Source of the DNA: Bacillota bacterium
GTDB lineage: Bacteria; Bacillota; Clostridia; Christensenellales; Aristaeellaceae
Direction of reading: 5' to 3'
DNA: 6,477 bases
Assembly: GCA_023458835.1 (NCBI GenBank)
Contig: JAEWWY010000394.1
Coordinates: 1 to 6,477 of the forward strand
The translations under genes and the position numbers were made by a program. The notes beneath the pieces are model-generated. The model did no database searches. It saw only the letters and a program-made list of their open reading frames with translations, and was not told the origin of the DNA. Within the stretch, counting starts at the first letter, position 1; every line of letters starts with the position of its first letter. Shown one piece after another: positions 5,169 to 6,477 of this stretch.

Positions 5169-5873
5169 ATGCGGCCTTTTGATCCGTTATTTATTTTGGA
5201 AGTGCTGCCCGCGCTGCTTCCTTATCTTTCGGTAACGCTCATGATGATGCTGGGCACGGTGATCCTGGGCGGCATCCTGGGCTTTTTGCTGGCCAGTGCC
5301 AAGCTTTCCAAAAAGCGAGTGTTACGTCTGATCGCCAACGGCTACACGGGGGCCATGCGCTGCACGCCCTCGGTGGTGCTGCTGTTCATTGTGTATTACG
5401 GGCTTCCCGAACTCGTTATGACCTTGTTCCAGGTCAATATCAACTTTATTTATAAAGGCATTTTTGTGCTCATCACGTTTATCCTTTTGTTTGCCGCCTC
5501 CATGTCGGAAGTCATGCGCTCCGCCTATCAGGCGGTGGACAGGGGGCAAAGGGAAGCGGCGCTTAGCGTCGGCCTTACGGAGGCCCAGTGCTTTTTCCGC
5601 ATCACGCTGCCCCAGGCGGTGGAATTCGCGCTTCCCAATTTCGGCAACTCCCTCATCACGCTCATGAAGGAAGGCTCCCTGGCCTACACCATCGGGCTCA
5701 TCGACATCATGGGCCAGGGCACGCTGATCATCTCCCGCAATTACGGCGCTCACGCGCTGGAAACATATATCGCCCTGGCCATCGTCTACTGGTCGCTGAC
5801 GCTGGTGTTAGAGCGGACCTTTACAGCCATAGAGCGCCGCCTGTCCAAGGGCCGGAAAAGCGTGGCGGCGTAG
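5169..5873 (+). CDS. Amino-acid ABC transporter permease (HisM/HisQ type), first subunit
   Basis: A 234-residue inner-membrane permease of the polar amino-acid (HEQRo/3-TM) family. Hydrophobic helices begin near residue 17, followed by the AMRCTPSVV motif (62-70; families usually show F-R-G/C-T-P). The ATPase-coupling EAA loop spans residues 129-148, starting EAALSVGL and ending ITLP. The C-terminal part (LIDIMGQGTLI, 177-187) resembles permeases of cystine-type importers. It is expected to pair with the next gene as a heterodimer in the membrane and to receive ligand from the two binding proteins. Unlike the three preceding proteins it is not sulfur-poor (10 Met, 2 Cys). Its stop overlaps the ribosome binding site of the next gene, indicating translational coupling. 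The substrate rests on context. Confidence 0.92.
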   Translation: MRPFDPLFILEVLPALLPYLSVTLMMMLGTVILGGILGFLLASAKLSKKRVLRLIANGYTGAMRCTPSVVLLFIVYYGLPELVMTLFQVNINFIYKGIFVLITFILLFAASMSEVMRSAYQAVDRGQREAALSVGLTEAQCFFRITLPQAVEFALPNFGNSLITLMKEGSLAYTIGLIDIMGQGTLIISRNYGAHALETYIALAIVYWSLTLVLERTFTAIERRLSKGRKSVAA

Positions 5874-5881
5874 GAGGCAAT

Positions 5882-6477
5882 ATGGAACTGAACCTTGAGT
5901 ACATGGTCCGTACGTTTTTTCTGGCTTTAAAAGGCATCCCCACCACGCTGCTGATCACCCTGACAGCCCTTTTGACCGGGCTGCCCCTGGGATTTTTTAT
6001 GGCCCTCTCCAAGATATACAACGTGCGGGGCGTCAAACAGGCCGTATCGTTTTATGTCTCCTTCATCCGCGGTACGCCGGTGGTGCTGCAAATCCTGATG
6101 GTGTACAGCCTTCTGCCCAGCCTTTTAAACGTGATCGTAAAAAACCTGGGGCTGCCCATCCACGTGTTTGATATCAATCCCATCCTCTACGCCTGCATCG
6201 TGTTTTCCATCAATGCCACGGCGGAATTGTCGGAGCTGTGCCGTTCGGCGCTGCTCACGGTAGAGCGGGGGCAGTTGGAGGCGGCGCTGGCCACCGGCCT
6301 TACCCGTGTGCAGGCGTATGTGCGCATCATCATCCCCCAGGCGCTGGTGGCCGCGCTGCCCAACCTGTGCAACGTGACCATCCACCTGATCAAAAGCACC
6401 TCCCTGGCCTTTTTGATGACCGTCAAGGATATCACGGCCATCGCCAAGGTGGAGGCGGCGTACGGCTATAACTACAT
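5882..6477 (+). CDS. Amino-acid ABC transporter permease (HisM/HisQ type), second subunit, 3' end cut
   Basis: The frame is open from the ATG at 5882 to the window edge, giving 198 residues of an expected 220-240. AGGAGG (5872-5877) overlaps the TAG stop of the previous gene, with 4 bases before this ATG, so the two genes are coupled. Visible features are FIRGTPVVLQ (61-70), the classic FxRGTP permease motif, and the EAA loop from Glu133 to Pro152 (EAALATGL ... IIIP). The segment KSTSLAFLMTVKDI (171-184) also matches this family. It should form the heterodimeric channel with the preceding permease. The ATPase gene needed to complete the importer is not in the window and is expected directly downstream. 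Confidence 0.92.
   Translation, partial: MELNLEYMVRTFFLALKGIPTTLLITLTALLTGLPLGFFMALSKIYNVRGVKQAVSFYVSFIRGTPVVLQILMVYSLLPSLLNVIVKNLGLPIHVFDINPILYACIVFSINATAELSELCRSALLTVERGQLEAALATGLTRVQAYVRIIIPQALVAALPNLCNVTIHLIKSTSLAFLMTVKDITAIAKVEAAYGYNY

Overview
The window looks like chromosomal DNA of a Bacillota bacterium, probably a fairly GC-rich clostridial lineage. The reasons are purine-rich Shine-Dalgarno sites of the GGAGG type before nearly every gene, a good sigma-A promoter, and the gene families present. Genus cannot be read from the sequence. There are no rRNA, tRNA, CRISPR or transposase genes.

Layout: (1) bases 1-723, + strand: the C-terminal part of a MalY/PatB-type PLP C-S lyase, cut by the window edge. 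(2) bases 768-1997, - strand: a DHA3-type (MefA-like) major facilitator, convergent with the lyase. The 44-base gap between them has no obvious terminator. (3) bases 1998-2310: a 313-base divergent control region. It holds a - strand promoter for the MFS gene and a near-consensus + strand promoter (TTGACA, 17-base spacer, TATACT). After the + promoter come a dyad symmetry at the predicted transcription start, a 17-codon leader ORF with tandem cysteine codons, and a GC-rich stretch that can fold in alternative ways. (4) bases 2311 to the window end: a + strand operon. Its genes are a zinc-site uroporphyrinogen decarboxylase-superfamily protein, two tandem paralogous amino-acid substrate-binding proteins (about 75% identical), a 19-bp intercistronic hairpin, and two HisM/HisQ-type permeases. 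The second permease is cut by the window edge. The ATPase gene is expected just beyond it.

The central reading is that the operon scavenges cystine or another sulfur-containing amino acid and is controlled by cysteine supply. Four independent observations point the same way. The unannotated leader peptide MGTSIRRRCCRVSYVKR carries adjacent Cys codons. The three soluble operon proteins are nearly free of sulfur: each mature binding protein has one Met and no Cys, and the only cysteines of the decarboxylase-like protein are its putative zinc ligands. The two-binding-protein, two-permease order resembles the Bacillus subtilis TcyJKLMN system. A C-S lyase of the cystathionine beta-lyase type lies close by. 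The substrate and the cysteine response are inferences; the leader ORF, the residue counts, the duplication and the hairpin can be seen directly.
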